Positions 10,302 through 20,717 of a stretch of 64,000 nucleotides of DNA are shown in pieces; positions within the stretch are counted from its first letter, which is position 1, and each line of letters opens with the position of its first letter. The position numbers were made by a program, and so were the translations under genes. Location: positions 1 to 64,000 of the forward strand of contig JAYMGJ010000130.1 of assembly GCA_037178675.1 (NCBI GenBank), written 5' to 3'. Source of the DNA: Scleroderma bovista. Taxonomy: Eukaryota > Basidiomycota > Agaricomycetes > Boletales > Sclerodermataceae. Below the pieces are notes generated by a model, which ran no database searches, was not told the DNA's origin, and saw only the letters and a program-made list of their open reading frames with translations.

Positions 10302-10315
10302 CAGGGCTCATAACC
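10302..10315 (-). other. Primer-binding site of Cop-4 (initiator tRNA arm)
   Basis: The minus strand reads GGTTATGAGCCCTG directly after the 5' LTR. This is complementary to the anticodon arm of initiator tRNA-Met (GGGCTCATAACC, with CAT), the half-tRNA priming known for copia-type elements. The same site occurs at 16360-16373 and 54044-54057. Confidence 0.75.
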
Positions 10316-10428
10316 TCTTGGAAAAAATGTGTTGGGGGGTTGCTACAGTGGACCTAAAGGACAGAAGCTGTGGTAGGAAATTGGTAGCCCTGTAGTGACC
10401 TCAGTAGATATTCACGCTACTGTTATTA
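10316..10428 (-). repeat. 5' LTR remnant of Cop-4
   Basis: Matches 4418-4525 almost base for base, then stops at the left terminus of the Harbinger element. The rest of the LTR is not found right of that element. Confidence 0.75.
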
Positions 10429-10498
10429 GGGAGGCTCAGAGTAGTCGCAGTCGCAGTCGCAGTCTCACGTGACTACCATATAAGGGCATAAATGTATT
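10429..10498 (+). repeat. Left terminal inverted repeat of the Harbinger element
   Basis: Reads GGGAGGCTCAGAGTAGT, then three GTCGCA-type hexamers, then CTCACGTGACTACCATATAAGG. The right end has the same order with two hexamers, in which CG has become TG. Confidence 0.9.
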
Positions 10499-10522
10499 AG
10501 ATAATTGGCCAGTGTCTTCAGC

Positions 10523-11155
10523 TGTTACGACCATGCCCAACTCCGGGCCTTATCCGGTCACTCCGGTCGCGTCACAGCTCCACAGCTCAACTCCGGTCGC
10601 TCAACACTTACTCCGGTCACACTCGCGCAGATATGCCTCCGTTAAGTACAACCCTTGGACTATCCTCTATTCGCTCGTTACCACACCTCGCCGTTTACCC
10701 TGCCTTGACGTGAGTTCTTCGTGAACTCGATATATCCTATACCTTGTAGCATTTTCACCGGACCTGATTTATTTTACCCGGTCCTGACTTTATTTTCACC
10801 GGACCTGACCTAGTCCTAACTCCGGTCGTCCCTTGTCCGCTATTAGGTTGTTTACTTGTCACCGTATGTACTCGACCCTAGTTTCTACTTAGTATAAGTA
10901 CCCTCTAGTTTACCTTGTATACCTCAGTCTGAAATCATCTAAGTCACTACTCCTGATCCTCTGTCCATCTCCGTCTCTATCTCTGTCTGACCGGAACCTA
11001 CGCAAGGGATCAACGCTCGCCGTCCTTGTCGTTGAATCCAAAATGGTCGCAACTCCGGCCCGGGCTAACCTCTGCCCAAACCTCTGACCTCCCCTCTCGT
11101 CCGCTTCCGTCCGGACTTGACCAGACCCCCTACCGGAGTAGACCCGGACTTGACA
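10523..11155 (+). repeat. Solo LTR of the Gyp-1 family in the Harbinger element
   Basis: Starts TGTTACGACC and ends GACTTGACA. TCAGC precedes it (10518-10522) and follows it (11156-11160), a 5-bp target duplication. Confidence 0.95.
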
Positions 11156-11251
11156 TCAGCCAACTTTCGATGCGCGGGGCAATATAGGCATATTACATAA
11201 TACTTACCTGCAGCTGCAACAGCTCATTCACAGCACACAAACCACGAAACC

Positions 11252-12573
11252 ATGCCATCCCCTTCACTTCATGAGCAGTACATTGCTGCATATGTCCTTC
11301 ATATAATTATCCGAGCCATTTTTCAGCCTCCACAGACCCTGGAAGACCTAGCACAAGAGCTTAATGTTGATATCAGCTCGATCTCAGCTATTCGTCAAGT
11401 TCGTTATCTGCAATCCCGGTCTCCTGTTGCCAAGTCTGGCAGCCTCCATCTGGCTTGGAAATATGCTCAGAGCACTTCTGACTACCATTGCTTTGTCAAT
11501 ATGCTACATGTACCTCCCAGTGTATTTCAAGTCATCTTACCACTGATTGAGGATCACCTGGTCTGTTATAATCAATCAAACCAATCTCAGGAGTCTGTGG
11601 AGGTTCAATTGGGTGTTACCCTATATCGGTTGGGCAGATATGGCAATGGGGCCTCTCTTGAGGATGTTGCATGCTTTGCAGGATGCTCAGAGGGTGCTGT
11701 TGAGTTGTATACAAAACGGTGCTTCACTGCCATTGAGTCCCTTCACAATGACTTTGTGCGCCTACCCACTGACCAGGAGAAAGAGGAAGAGAAGTGTTGG
11801 ATTGATCAGCATGTTGGATTTAGAGGGACATGGCGAGAAGGTTGGGTTATGTATGATGGAACCATTGTGGTTCTGTATGCAAAACCTGGTCTCAATGGGG
11901 ATGCATATTTTACCAGGAAGTCAAACTATGGGCTCAACCTACAGGTATGATTTTTACTTCATTTACCATATTGCATTAATCAAATTGCTAGATTGGAAAT
12001 TTGCCATCAAATCTCCGCATTGTGGATTATTCTCATGGGTTGACAGGATCTGCTCATGATGCCTGGGCATTTGAGAATACAGGTGCAGCAAAATATCCTG
12101 ACTGGTTCTTCAAGGGTGAAGAATTTGCCTGGGGTGACTCTGCCTACCCACTCACCTCTCGAACCATTCCTGTCCACAAAAAGCCAGCTTCACTTCTGCC
12201 GCAGAATGCTGCATTTGATCATGCAGTTGCCAACCTGCATGTTCGATCAGAACATTGTATGGGAGCATTGAAGGGTAGATTTCAGTGCCTTCGTGGACTT
12301 CGAGTCACTATCAATTCCAATCAACAGCACATTGCAGCATGTCAGTGGATGACCATTGCAATAATTTTACACAACATTGTCATTGAAGTAGAGGGGGGAA
12401 AAGAAGGGGAATACTTCAGAGCTGGCCATAGTCAAGCAGAGGAGGAGGAAGATTGTGGTGCACAAAATGAGGGTGAAGGAGAAGGCTTACCACAGCAGGG
12501 GGGTTTAAACCAAGATGGAGAGTCAAAGAGACAAAGGCTTATTGAGGAGTTATTGGCATTCAAAAATCAGTAG
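11252..12573 (+). CDS. PIF/Harbinger transposase (DDE_Tnp_4 type)
   Basis: Two exons, 11252-11944 and 11992-12573, are joined in phase 0 across a 47-nt intron (GTATGA...CTAG), giving about 424 residues. The N-terminal half is helical and includes a DNA-binding-like stretch (LGVTLYRLGRYGNGASLEDVACFAGCS). The catalytic half shows the DDE signature: Asp in YDGTIV, Asp in GSAHDAWAFENTG and Glu in VRSEHCMGALKGRF. YFTRKSNYGLNLQ spans the splice point. It would cut and paste the element with its Myb partner. The C-terminus is acidic and Q-rich. No stop or frameshift is seen, so this copy may be intact. Confidence 0.93.
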
Positions 12574-12701
12574 CTCAGTTACTACATCTAATCTGCTGCC
12601 AAAACACTTGATTCAAATGAAAGACAATTTAAATGAGTGACTACGGTCAGTGTAAGGAATGACTTGAAAATCAGAAGCAAAGATCATAGATGAAGTGAAA
12701 A

Positions 12702-13932
12702 CTAAAAGTCTAAATCTTCATCCCAATCAGGAGAGTATTCCCGTGCTTTCTTGGCAGCCCGATGAGGGGCCTCATCACCATTGAGAAGAGCAATCTGTTC
12801 ACGATACTGCTCAGCTGTCCAGATCCCCTCCTTGAATTCTGCCAAAAGAATCTCTCGAGTTTTGATATTCATCTTTTGACGAGCACGAGAATTCATGGCA
12901 TCAAGATTAGCCCTAACCAATTAGATCAGTAAAGATGAAGAACAGGAAAGTGAAAATATACTTCTGAATCTCAAATAAAGTGTCTTCAATGGTATGCTTT
13001 TTTGAAACCTTCTGAATATGTTCCTTGGCCTTGGAAAGACACTCCTGGGAGAGTGAGGAAGGCTTTGGACCCTTCTTGGAGACTGGAGTCTGCATGTCTG
13101 AAAAAAAATTCACCTTCTCCAAAAGGCTCTGAGATCCTCTGAGATCATCAAATGTCCTCTGAGCCTGGGCACGGTTCAGCACATCCTGTAGAGTTTGAAT
13201 CTGACCAGTAATATCCTGCTGGGGCTCATCAATAGGCTGCATGTGAAGAGTCTTCTTCCCATGAGGGCCAACCCCTGTAGTCACTGCAATTGGTGTGACA
13301 TTGGGATGAGCAACAAAAATCCTGTGGAGCTCTGGGAAAAATGGGAATTCCCTTATGATCTGGTCTGCACAGAAATTAGTGACAAGATATTCACAATGGC
13401 ATCACATACCCCAAATATTTTTTGCCCCATCAGATGTGTTCTCATCGGGACCATCTGCACCAATGTAGAAATCACAATACTCCTCAGAATCAGAGGGCCC
13501 ATCATTGTCCCCCTCTTCCCTGACACCATTCCCAGTGGTGTGAAGCTTGACTGCATGACGCTTATATGTTTTCATGAGACTGCATACATTAGACATGAAG
13601 CCCAGATATAAAAAAACACACTTATGTCTCTAATTTACTCTTGACACGATCACCAGTAGCAGTGGGATCAATAAGGAAAAATTCAGGCAGGACAGTAGAG
13701 CCAATGCACTTATAGATGCTTGCCTTCGACTCGCCAGAGGTGTTCTGGGAAGGTCAAAAGGCAGAAAAGCAAAGTAAAAGGTAAAACATACCTCATTCTT
13801 GTCCTTTTTACCATAGAGCACCTTGTAATTTGCAGGTTTACTGATTTCGGCGATCAGACTCCATACTCGTGCATGGCTATTCTTGCTCCAAGGTATTTCC
13901 GGCAGGGGGACCTTGATCTTCTTGCCAGCCAT
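12702..13932 (-). CDS. Myb/SANT-like protein of the Harbinger element
   Basis: At least four exons run leftward from ATG at 13932 (MAGKKIKVPLPEIPWSKN). Visible blocks in order: an N-terminal trihelix-like segment (ARVWSLIAEISKPANYKVLY), NTSGESKASIYKCIGSTVLPEF, VKLHTTGNGV, FYIGADGPDENTSDGAKNIW, then TTGVGPHGKKT, a Q-rich coiled region and a C-terminal acidic end (SPDWDEDLDF). Such proteins bind element ends and help nuclear entry of Harbinger transposases. Clear splice sites include a donor GTATGT near 13790 and an acceptor before NTSGES. Small introns make exact exon limits uncertain. It converges on the transposase gene. Confidence 0.7.
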
Positions 13933-14126
13933 AGTAATAGGGGCCTTGGAAGGTGCTGAGAGAGATTGAAGTGAGGGAAGTGGTGGACACGGCCAGTAGC
14001 AATGGAAATGAGTGTAGGGGGAAGGAATGAACAGTCGAAGCACCCGACGCCTTGATGCAGCGCAAACACGTGCCCTACACATTTTCTATGGCTATTTTCT
14101 GTATTTTTTTGCAATTTTGTCTGCTC

Positions 14127-14193
14127 GGAAATACATTTATGTCCTTATATGGTAGTCACGTGAGACTGCAACTGCAACTACTCTGAGCCTCCC
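14127..14193 (-). repeat. Right terminal inverted repeat of the Harbinger element
   Basis: Reverse complement begins GGGAGGCTCAGAGTAGT and continues through two TTGCAG hexamers to CTCACGTGACTACCATATAAGG, pairing with 10429-10498. Confidence 0.9.
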
Positions 14194-14219
14194 TAATCCT
14201 GGCTAGATGGCCAGTGGGG

Positions 14220-15220
14220 CTGGAGTCCATGGAATAAAAATGTTCCACCTTGGTAATCCACCATATTGAGATGGATGAGAGTGGTGTGAGCCACCCAGAG
14301 GTCCCTTGTTTCCTCAAAGAGGAGACTGAGTCACTCCATGCATGCGGGTATTGAGTACTGTGCTTGGTGCACTTTCTGCTTCCAGGTATACCAGAAGTTG
14401 ACTTTGAGCCAATTGTGCCAGTCCCAAAGAGTCGGGATAGCTCTGGAAAATCACTGCTCAGAGTAGAGAGGATGCCGCCAATGACTGGCTGGCTGGTAGA
14501 TCCTTGGGGCAGTGTCGATCCAGAAGGCTGGGATGGTCACGAGAGCAGGATCTTCATAGTGGAGCAATGGATAGTCTACTCCCATGAAGTTAGCTCAGGC
14601 ATGTGGTGTCAAATAAGCATGAAGCTTAGCAGAGGGGAGAGAATAAGACCCATGAAAAGCCCAGTGGACTATCGGGTTCTCTGGGTAAACAATGGCTAGT
14701 TCCTTGCCAACCATACCTCTGACCTGACCCTGTTCTGGTTCATTGTATGGGTTTTCCCTAAGAGGAAAGAGGGTGTCATCAAGATGTCTCTGGTAAGCCG
14801 GAACAACTTCCTGCATCACTTGACCACCAAACTCCTTATGAGGATGGCTTTCTAAGTGCACAGCATGACCTATACTGGGCCAAAGCTCAGTATAGAACTC
14901 CTCCAAGACTCCCTGTACATATTGGGTCCAAATACCTCTGGTAGAGGGTGGACCATTATCTTCCAGATTGGGCTGAATGTCAGCAGCAACTTCACCCTCA
15001 GCGATCACATCTGCACAATGTCACCAGCACTCTTGAAGAGCTGCACAGTGGTCAGCAGCATAGGTAGCAGGTGGAGTGGGGCCATGTCACAGTTGTACCA
15101 CTCAATGATTACCAATCCTGACTATCCTCCTTCCTTGTTCCCTTCTTCCTCTTTCCTGCATCCATAGCTCACTTTTGCTCCTGGCCAGAGGCATGGGAAC
15201 ATAAATCAGCGAGCTGCCTC
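14220..15220 (-). pseudogene. Hypothetical protein exons in element E (downstream part)
   Basis: A 137-codon open stretch (15008-14595) includes GIWTQYVQGVLEEFYTELWP, VMQEVVPAYQRHLDDTLFP and IVYPENPIVHWAFHGSYSLP. Further down, in another frame, YPLLHYEDPALVTIPAFWID and WDWHNWLKVNFWYTW read well, so an intron or frameshift lies between. Composition looks like a folded protein, not a shadow frame. No family is recognised. It belongs to the same gene as 15625-16246, separated by a solo LTR. Confidence 0.4.
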
Positions 15221-15231
15221 AAGATGAGTTC

Positions 15232-15619
15232 TGTAACGATCTAACTTTTTATCTTATCTAATCTGCGATTAGATGACATCTTATCTTATCATACCATAGT
15301 ATCTTATCTAGTGCATCTTATCTATAGGTCTGTCTAGACTACAACCTCGTGCTGTACATGCTGTATCCCTTGATGTCATTAGCGTAGCCTTACCACAGGA
15401 TGGCAGCTGTGCTCACTGCCTCATACAGCATACAGCTTCGTGGATAGCCTCGCACAGGACACGTGTAGTGTAGTATATATACTGCTGCAATCCAGCACCC
15501 AGAGCCTCTCCATTCGAGCTCTCTTTGGGTTTTCGCTCTAAGACACTTGGTTCCTATTTCCTCCTCAGAGTCTTGATGTGTGGTAGTTCTTTGGGTTGTT
15601 TGCCCTTAGGGTTGTCTCA
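15232..15619 (+). repeat. Solo LTR of the Gyp-4 family (388 bp)
   Basis: Starts TGTAACGATC and ends GGTTGTCTCA, flanked by AGTTC at 15227-15231 and 15620-15624. The same LTR ends Gyp-4 at 35444-35821. Confidence 0.95.
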
Positions 15620-15624
15620 AGTTC

Positions 15625-16246
15625 TGCCTGGAGATCAGCCTGGGCCTGTTCTCATGCAAATTCCTTGAGTTGGAGTCTGATGTCTGTTCAAAGGTAATTG
15701 GAATCTGAAATGTTATCAATGAATATCTCTTCATCATATGGAAGAGACTCGATGATAACAGATTGCCAATGTCTGAACAGGACATAGAACTGGTAGGGTA
15801 ATGCACACTGAGGATCAGGAAATGTGACTATCAATATAACTGTAAAAACAGTCATGACTGATGAGGGCGAGCTGCTCCTCTCTACTAAGAGGCAAAGGCC
15901 TCCTAATATGTCCCATGTTACCACTGAGCTCATTGGCTCTGTGGCCAGTCCTTGGCTGATACTTTAAGTGGTAGTTCCACATAGCTTCCCTCCAGTAGAA
16001 ATCCACTGTTTGATGGATACTAGGAGGTGCTGTAGTATCAATGGTAAAGACTTTTTCATCATCACCAAGGGGGTTATCAGCATTGGGGAATAATCCCACA
16101 TTGCCAATAATGGGAGGAGGAGCAGGGCATGGCTGTGAGGTAACCAAGAGACGAACTGCATAGCACACAAAGAGTGTGGCAATGTAGTTGTATCTCCAGC
16201 ATTCAAACCAAAACACAAACAAAGAATATATCATAAGAGATATCAT
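15625..16246 (-). pseudogene. Hypothetical protein exons in element E (upstream part)
   Basis: The open stretch 16246-15815 starts with a hydrophobic, possibly membrane-spanning segment (SLMIYSLFVFWFECWRYNY), then NPLGDDEKVFTIDTTAPPSI, FYWREAMWNYHLKYQPRTGH and PLPLSREEQLALISHDCFY. A second open piece (about 15830-15690, another frame) has QCALPYQFYVLFRHWQSVII and SLPYDEEIFIDN. Removing the solo LTR joins it to the downstream part in a helical stretch. No homologue is recognised. It is not gag-like. The ATG chosen lies about 115 bp after the primer-binding site. Confidence 0.4.
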
Positions 16247-16359
16247 GGCAAAAACAAATGGTAACTTGTGAAGAACTTCAGCTATGAGCTATCTAAGATT
16301 CATAACAGAAGACAGTGACGAAGACAGTACTGCTGTGTGTGATCTGCTATGGCCTTAAA

Positions 16360-16373
16360 CAGGGCTCATAACC
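16360..16373 (-). other. Primer-binding site of element E
   Basis: Minus strand GGTTATGAGCCCTG, identical to the sites of Cop-4 and Cop-2 and complementary to the initiator tRNA-Met anticodon arm. Confidence 0.65.
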
Positions 16374-16826
16374 TGTAGCAACAAAACTGGGGCAACAGCA
16401 ATGGGGGGATGCAAGCATACCTTTGATAGCTAGTAGCTGATTCTTGAAGTTGAGTGCTTGTTGAGTAGTGAGTTATTAGAGAACAGTTGAGACTGTATTG
16501 AACTAAGGAACTACAGGGAATCCTACACGGTATATATACCTGTGATACATGGTCTGTGCATAGATAAGTATTACTCTTGCCTATTTCACCATATTCTCAT
16601 ATGTAGTAAGTGCACTTTTCATAAATGTAGTTATCTGGAAACATGCCTGTACTGTGCATTAGCATGTATTTAAACACATGCCTTGCTTGTGACAGTTCTG
16701 GCATCTTGTGGAGCTGGTCATGTGATCTACTGGTAATCTGGTTGACACTACTCTGAATCACATGTAACTGTGATCTCTGGAAATCTCCAAGATTAGATGA
16801 GATAAGATCATACTTTCTTGTCAACA
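16374..16826 (-). repeat. Probable 5' LTR of element E
   Basis: Begins TGTAGCAAC next to the primer-binding site and ends CTTGTCAACA, TG...CA form. There is no second copy in the window, so the outer end is tentative. Confidence 0.4.
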
Positions 16827-17303
16827 TCTTGTTCCTCCTTCATGCGGCAGCATGGAGGCCTATTGTCAAGTCCAGGTCTACTCCAGTAAGAGGTCCGGTT
16901 TGAAGTCCAGACAAAAATGGACAAAGGAGAAGGACAGAGGCTGGACCAAGCTTTAGTCTGGCTGGAGTTGGGACCAATTGGATTCAATGACAAGGGGATT
17001 GAGCATTGATCCCTTGTGTAGGTTCTGATCAGGTATAGATAGACAGGAACTGGAGTAGAGACTAAGTTGATTTCAGAGGGTACTTATACTACAGAGAACT
17101 AGGGTCGAGTATTTATGGTGACAAGTAAACAACCCAAAGGGTGGACAAGGAATAACCGGAGTTGGGACTAGGTCAGGTCCGATGAAAACAAGTAAGGTCT
17201 GGAGAAAATACTACAAGGTAGAAGATATAAATGGAGCATGGAGAACTCATGGTACTACAGGGTTGACAGACATTGGACCTGACTTTATTTTCATCGGACC
17301 CGG

Positions 17304-19403
17304 TGTGAGTCAAAGTGTGGATTTGGGTCGGAGTAATAGCCCAAACACAACACCAACAAAGGACTATGAATATATGTGAGTGGTGGTTTACCTCCACGGT
17401 GTCCAGAGAGGATGTGCTGAGGAGGGGGGAAGGGGATCTACACCAACAGGGTGATGCAGATGATGATGCAGGATACTCCTGGGGTACAGGAGTAATAGAA
17501 GACGAAGGGGATAGGGGTCTGGACTCTTCCTAAAGCCTAGGAAGTGTCAAAGCGGGGATTGGGTTGACTGAGACTGAAACAGCGATACTACACCTAGAGA
17601 TTGGTGCAGCAAAGGGGCAGAGATGCCTCTGATGTCCAGAGGTGAGGAAGATTGACTGGTATGAAGCCTAGACTCCGCTTGAGCCTAGTATAAAGAATAG
17701 ATCTTGAATAACTTGGATAAACTTGACAATATTGAGCCTTTAGACCTTCACTGAAGCCTACAAGGACTCAAAGACTGAAGGGATACTGACTGAGAGAGTC
17801 TGAGAGAGGGATAATTTCATGCAATTGGGGCTTTGTTCACTGGGCTGAGCCCAGGGGTTTAAATACATGGGGGGGGCACAGCATTAAAGTACAAAAAGAG
17901 AAGGAAGTAAGCAGAATTTGTTAAGGATTGGTAAGGGATTGGCAAGAGCTTTGTAAGGGGTTTGTAAGCGATCAGTAAGCAAGGGATAAGCAGGAATGAG
18001 TAAGCATAGGGAGCATGAATAAGCTGCTGAGTAAAGGAATGAGTAAGCTGCATGACAAGATTGATTGGTAAGGGAGTGAGTCATCAGCTGAGTAATATAC
18101 CAAAAATGCGAAAGGGATAGAGTAATACTGATGACAAGAGAGCATCAGTAAGCAAGGGATGAGTCACTGCACAGCAGAAGGAGTCATTGATGCACAGCCT
18201 AAGAAGTTTGATGGGGGGCTGTGTACCATCAAGAATTTGATGGGACAACAATGGGGAAGATCTGAGATTAATAGGGGGATTGATCCGAGACAAAACAGCC
18301 ACAAGAAGAGTACCAGGGGTCCAGAGGTCTTTTGGGGGGTCAGCATACACTAAGGTATAGTGCATGTGTTCTAGCGCCGCTGAAGCGCAACCATGGGCTC
18401 CCTTGATGAGCTCTCTTCTGGAAAAGAACGAGAGAGGGTTCTTCTTCCTAATAGCACTATAAGGTGGGGGAATAACTGTCATGGTGCTGGGGGACATCGT
18501 CTGAAAGTAGGGAAGCGGATAGAGTACTGAATTCGACACATCCAGGGAAGCGAGACAAACAACAGAGGAAGATGGACATGGCAAGTATCTGGGAGGAAGG
18601 GACCATAGGCTGAGGGCTCAGGGGACACAGAGACGACCAGAGAAGACTTCTCAAGCTTGACAATAGACCTAATATGACCAAAGTACATCCTTGACGCAGG
18701 ACTGACGAGGAGAACGCGCTGACCGAGAATGAGAGGGACTGAGGGAGCAGGCTGGGAAGATATGTGCCAGGCAGTGCACGGGAACTTTAGGAGAGGCTGT
18801 CCTAAGAGCAGGACATAGTGGAGATCTGCAGCAATAGCGGAGAAATGATCCAGAGCAAATACGGACTCCATAGTGAGCGATGAAGCGAGCGTCTGGATTG
18901 CAGGGGGAATATCTCCATGGAAAATGAACGGATTTGCGTCGGAACTTGACAGGCAGATAGACCACGTTCTAGGCTCTCTGACGGTATAGTCACGTGCCTG
19001 ATAGCTTCAGAAACGACGGAGCTATTCAAAATATCGGAATGCCGGCACTGGGTGCCTAAAAATGACATTTGGGCGCTAAAAATCATTTCTTCTCTTTCTC
19101 CTTCATTTCTCCATCAATTCTTCAGCTTCTTTGATCGTTCTGGTATGGGAGTTGGAATGCAGACGTGTGCATTCCTTTCTCATACCACAATTGACGTTAT
19201 TCCTTCAGTTTCTTCAGCTTCTTGGTGGTTCTCGTGCGATAGATGACTGTCTGCATTGGCATTCATCTCTCGCATCAGGATAGTCTTCTTGTGCAATAGA
19301 TGGCTACGATGAGGGTCCATTGTGCTTATCCTTCGCATAAGGATCATTCAATATAGGCATTATCTTCCATGTTCACTGTACCAAACCTGTTTGGTGTGTG
19401 ACA
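17304..19403 (-). repeat. Solo LTR A2 (2100 bp)
   Basis: Plus strand runs TGTGAGTCAAAG to GGTGTGTGACA. The flanks are CCGG (17300-17303) and CTGG (19404-19407), a 4-bp target duplication with one CG to TG change. It interrupts a Gyp-family LTR. Same family as A1 and A4. Confidence 0.92.
18479..18871 (-). CDS. Conserved U3 reading frame in LTR A2
   Basis: 130 codons from ATG at 18871 begin MESVFALDHFSAIAADLHYV and end RRCPPAP. This frame matches the A1, A4, B1 and B2 frames over most of its length, and the extra C-terminal tail is shared with A4. No domain is recognised. Confidence 0.45.
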   Translation of the reverse strand: MESVFALDHFSAIAADLHYVLLLGQPLLKFPCTAWHISSQPAPSVPLILGQRVLLVSPASRMYFGHIRSIVKLEKSSLVVSVSPEPSAYGPFLPDTCHVHLPLLFVSLPWMCRIQYSIRFPTFRRCPPAP

Positions 19404-20717
19404 CTGGTCTATCCCTTACTCCGGTCGTCCTTTGTCTGCCATTAGGCTGTTTACTTGTCACCATATATACTTGTCCCTAGTTTGCACTTAGCATAAGTAC
19501 TCTGTAAATTACCCTGTACTCCTCAGTCTGAAATCAACCAAAGTTACTACTCCTGTTCCTGCTTGTCTCCATCTCCATCTCCCCTCTGTCTCTGTCTCCA
19601 TCTTCTCTTGACTGGAACCTACGCAAGGGATCAACACTCGTATCCTTAGTCGTTGAATCCAAGTGGTCACCAACTCCAGCTGGACTAATCTCTTGTCCAG
19701 CCCCCTGCCCTCTTCCTTTGTCCACATTCATCCAGACTTGACTGGACCCCCTACCAGAATAGACCCAGACTTGACACATGGTCTTGACAGTATCCCCCTC
19801 TTAGGGGCCAAACCCATGAGGCCTGCCATGAGGCTGCCATGTGGTTGCTTAGGACAATGTGGAGTCCGGAGTTCATTGTCTGAGTGCAAAATGGGGATCA
19901 ATAAGAACAGACTGGTTTTTTGGTTTCCAACCCCAACTTTCTTACTCTCTCTCTACTATGTCTGCACACACACAAACTACCACTCCCACTGCCAGCACAA
20001 CTGGGTCCAGGGACTGGACCAGAGCAAAGATGGAGGAGCTCTGGGCCCTGATGGATGACAAAGATGATGTGGTAAACATGAAGAGAGCGGAGAAAAGGCA
20101 TTGCAAACAGGCAAAGGTGGAGGCAGAGGCACGAGAACACCAGGAGCATGAAGAGGCAGCAAGGCAAGCACATGAAGAGGCAGAGAGAAAGGTGGAGGTG
20201 GAGGTGGAGCAGAAGGCCAAGGAGGAGGCAGAGAAGAAAGCTCATGAGGAGTTCACGAAGCTCCAAGTGGATTCTCATGGAGAAGGCCAGGCTGATGGCA
20301 GAGGACAAGTGGAAGGCAGAGGCAGAGCACCGGGTGGAGGTGGCCACAGGGAAGCAGAAAGCAGGGGAGCTGGCAAAGAAGAGGGCGAGAGAGGAACCGG
20401 TTGCTGGCACTAGCAGCATCCAGATTGTCAATCTCTGGTAAGTATTTTTTTTTTTGCATGTGCTCTTGCTGATTTTGTTGAAGGTGCATGCAGGACCTGG
20501 AGAAGCCCAAGCAGTGTGCCTGCAAGAGGTGCACCAGCCTCAAGGAGAAGTGTGAGCAGGCAGAGGTCGAGACTGAGGGGTCCAGGTCTGGTGTGGACAA
20601 GGGCAAGGGCAAGGCCACTGCAACGTCACCACAAGGTGGCAAAAGCAGAAGAAGGTCAAGAAGTTGGCAGCAGTTGTTGCTGATGACAAGATCCAAGAGG
20701 TGGCGGGACCTTCTAGG

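Larger units (their letters stand above)
4414..10428 (-). mobile_element. Cop-4: copia-type LTR element without visible pol
   Basis: On the minus strand there is a 5' LTR remnant (10428-10316), a primer-binding site (10315-10302), gag (10232-7339, split by solo LTR A1), about 2.4 kb of repetitive open sequence, a purine tract (AAGGGAGCA) and a 3' LTR (4728-4414). The last 110 bp of both LTRs match closely. I could find no protease DSG, integrase HHCC/DDE, RT or RNase H motif, so the element resembles a large non-autonomous (LARD-like) derivative. Its 5' LTR is truncated where the Harbinger element begins. Confidence 0.65.
10429..14193 (+). mobile_element. PIF/Harbinger DNA transposon
   Basis: Terminal inverted repeats of about 65-70 bp begin GGGAGGCTCAGAGTAGT at both ends. 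Between them are a spliced DDE transposase gene and a convergent multi-exon Myb/SANT-like gene, the usual two-gene content of this superfamily. The flanks are TTA on the left and TAA on the right. They share TA but are not identical, and both neighbouring LTR elements are truncated here. A 633-bp solo LTR sits near the left end, so the original element was about 3.1 kb. Confidence 0.9.
14194..16826 (-). mobile_element. Element E: copia-type LTR element with unknown cargo
   Basis: On the minus strand, a probable 5' LTR (16826-16374) is followed at once by the initiator-tRNA primer-binding site (16373-16360) and then by non-retroviral open frames down to about 14220. No gag, protease, integrase or RT motif is seen, and no 3' LTR is found; the element seems cut at the Harbinger terminus. 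A Gyp-4-family solo LTR sits inside. The call rests mainly on the primer-binding site next to a TGT...ACA segment. Confidence 0.45.
16864..19789 (-). repeat. Rearranged 3' LTR of Gyp-2
   Basis: The LTR's first 13 bp stand at 19789-19777 (TGTCAAGACCATG on the minus strand). Then a plus-oriented LTR piece follows (19776 back to 19404, continuing at 17303-17270 beyond A2), and then a minus-oriented end piece (17270-16864, ending GACTTGACA). Part of the LTR is therefore head-to-head. Confidence 0.7.

Noticed and set aside
10302..10315. GGGCTCATAACC as part of a tRNA-Met gene
   Set aside because: Only the anticodon arm is present, with no acceptor, D or T arms; in each case it touches an LTR end, so it is a primer-binding site.
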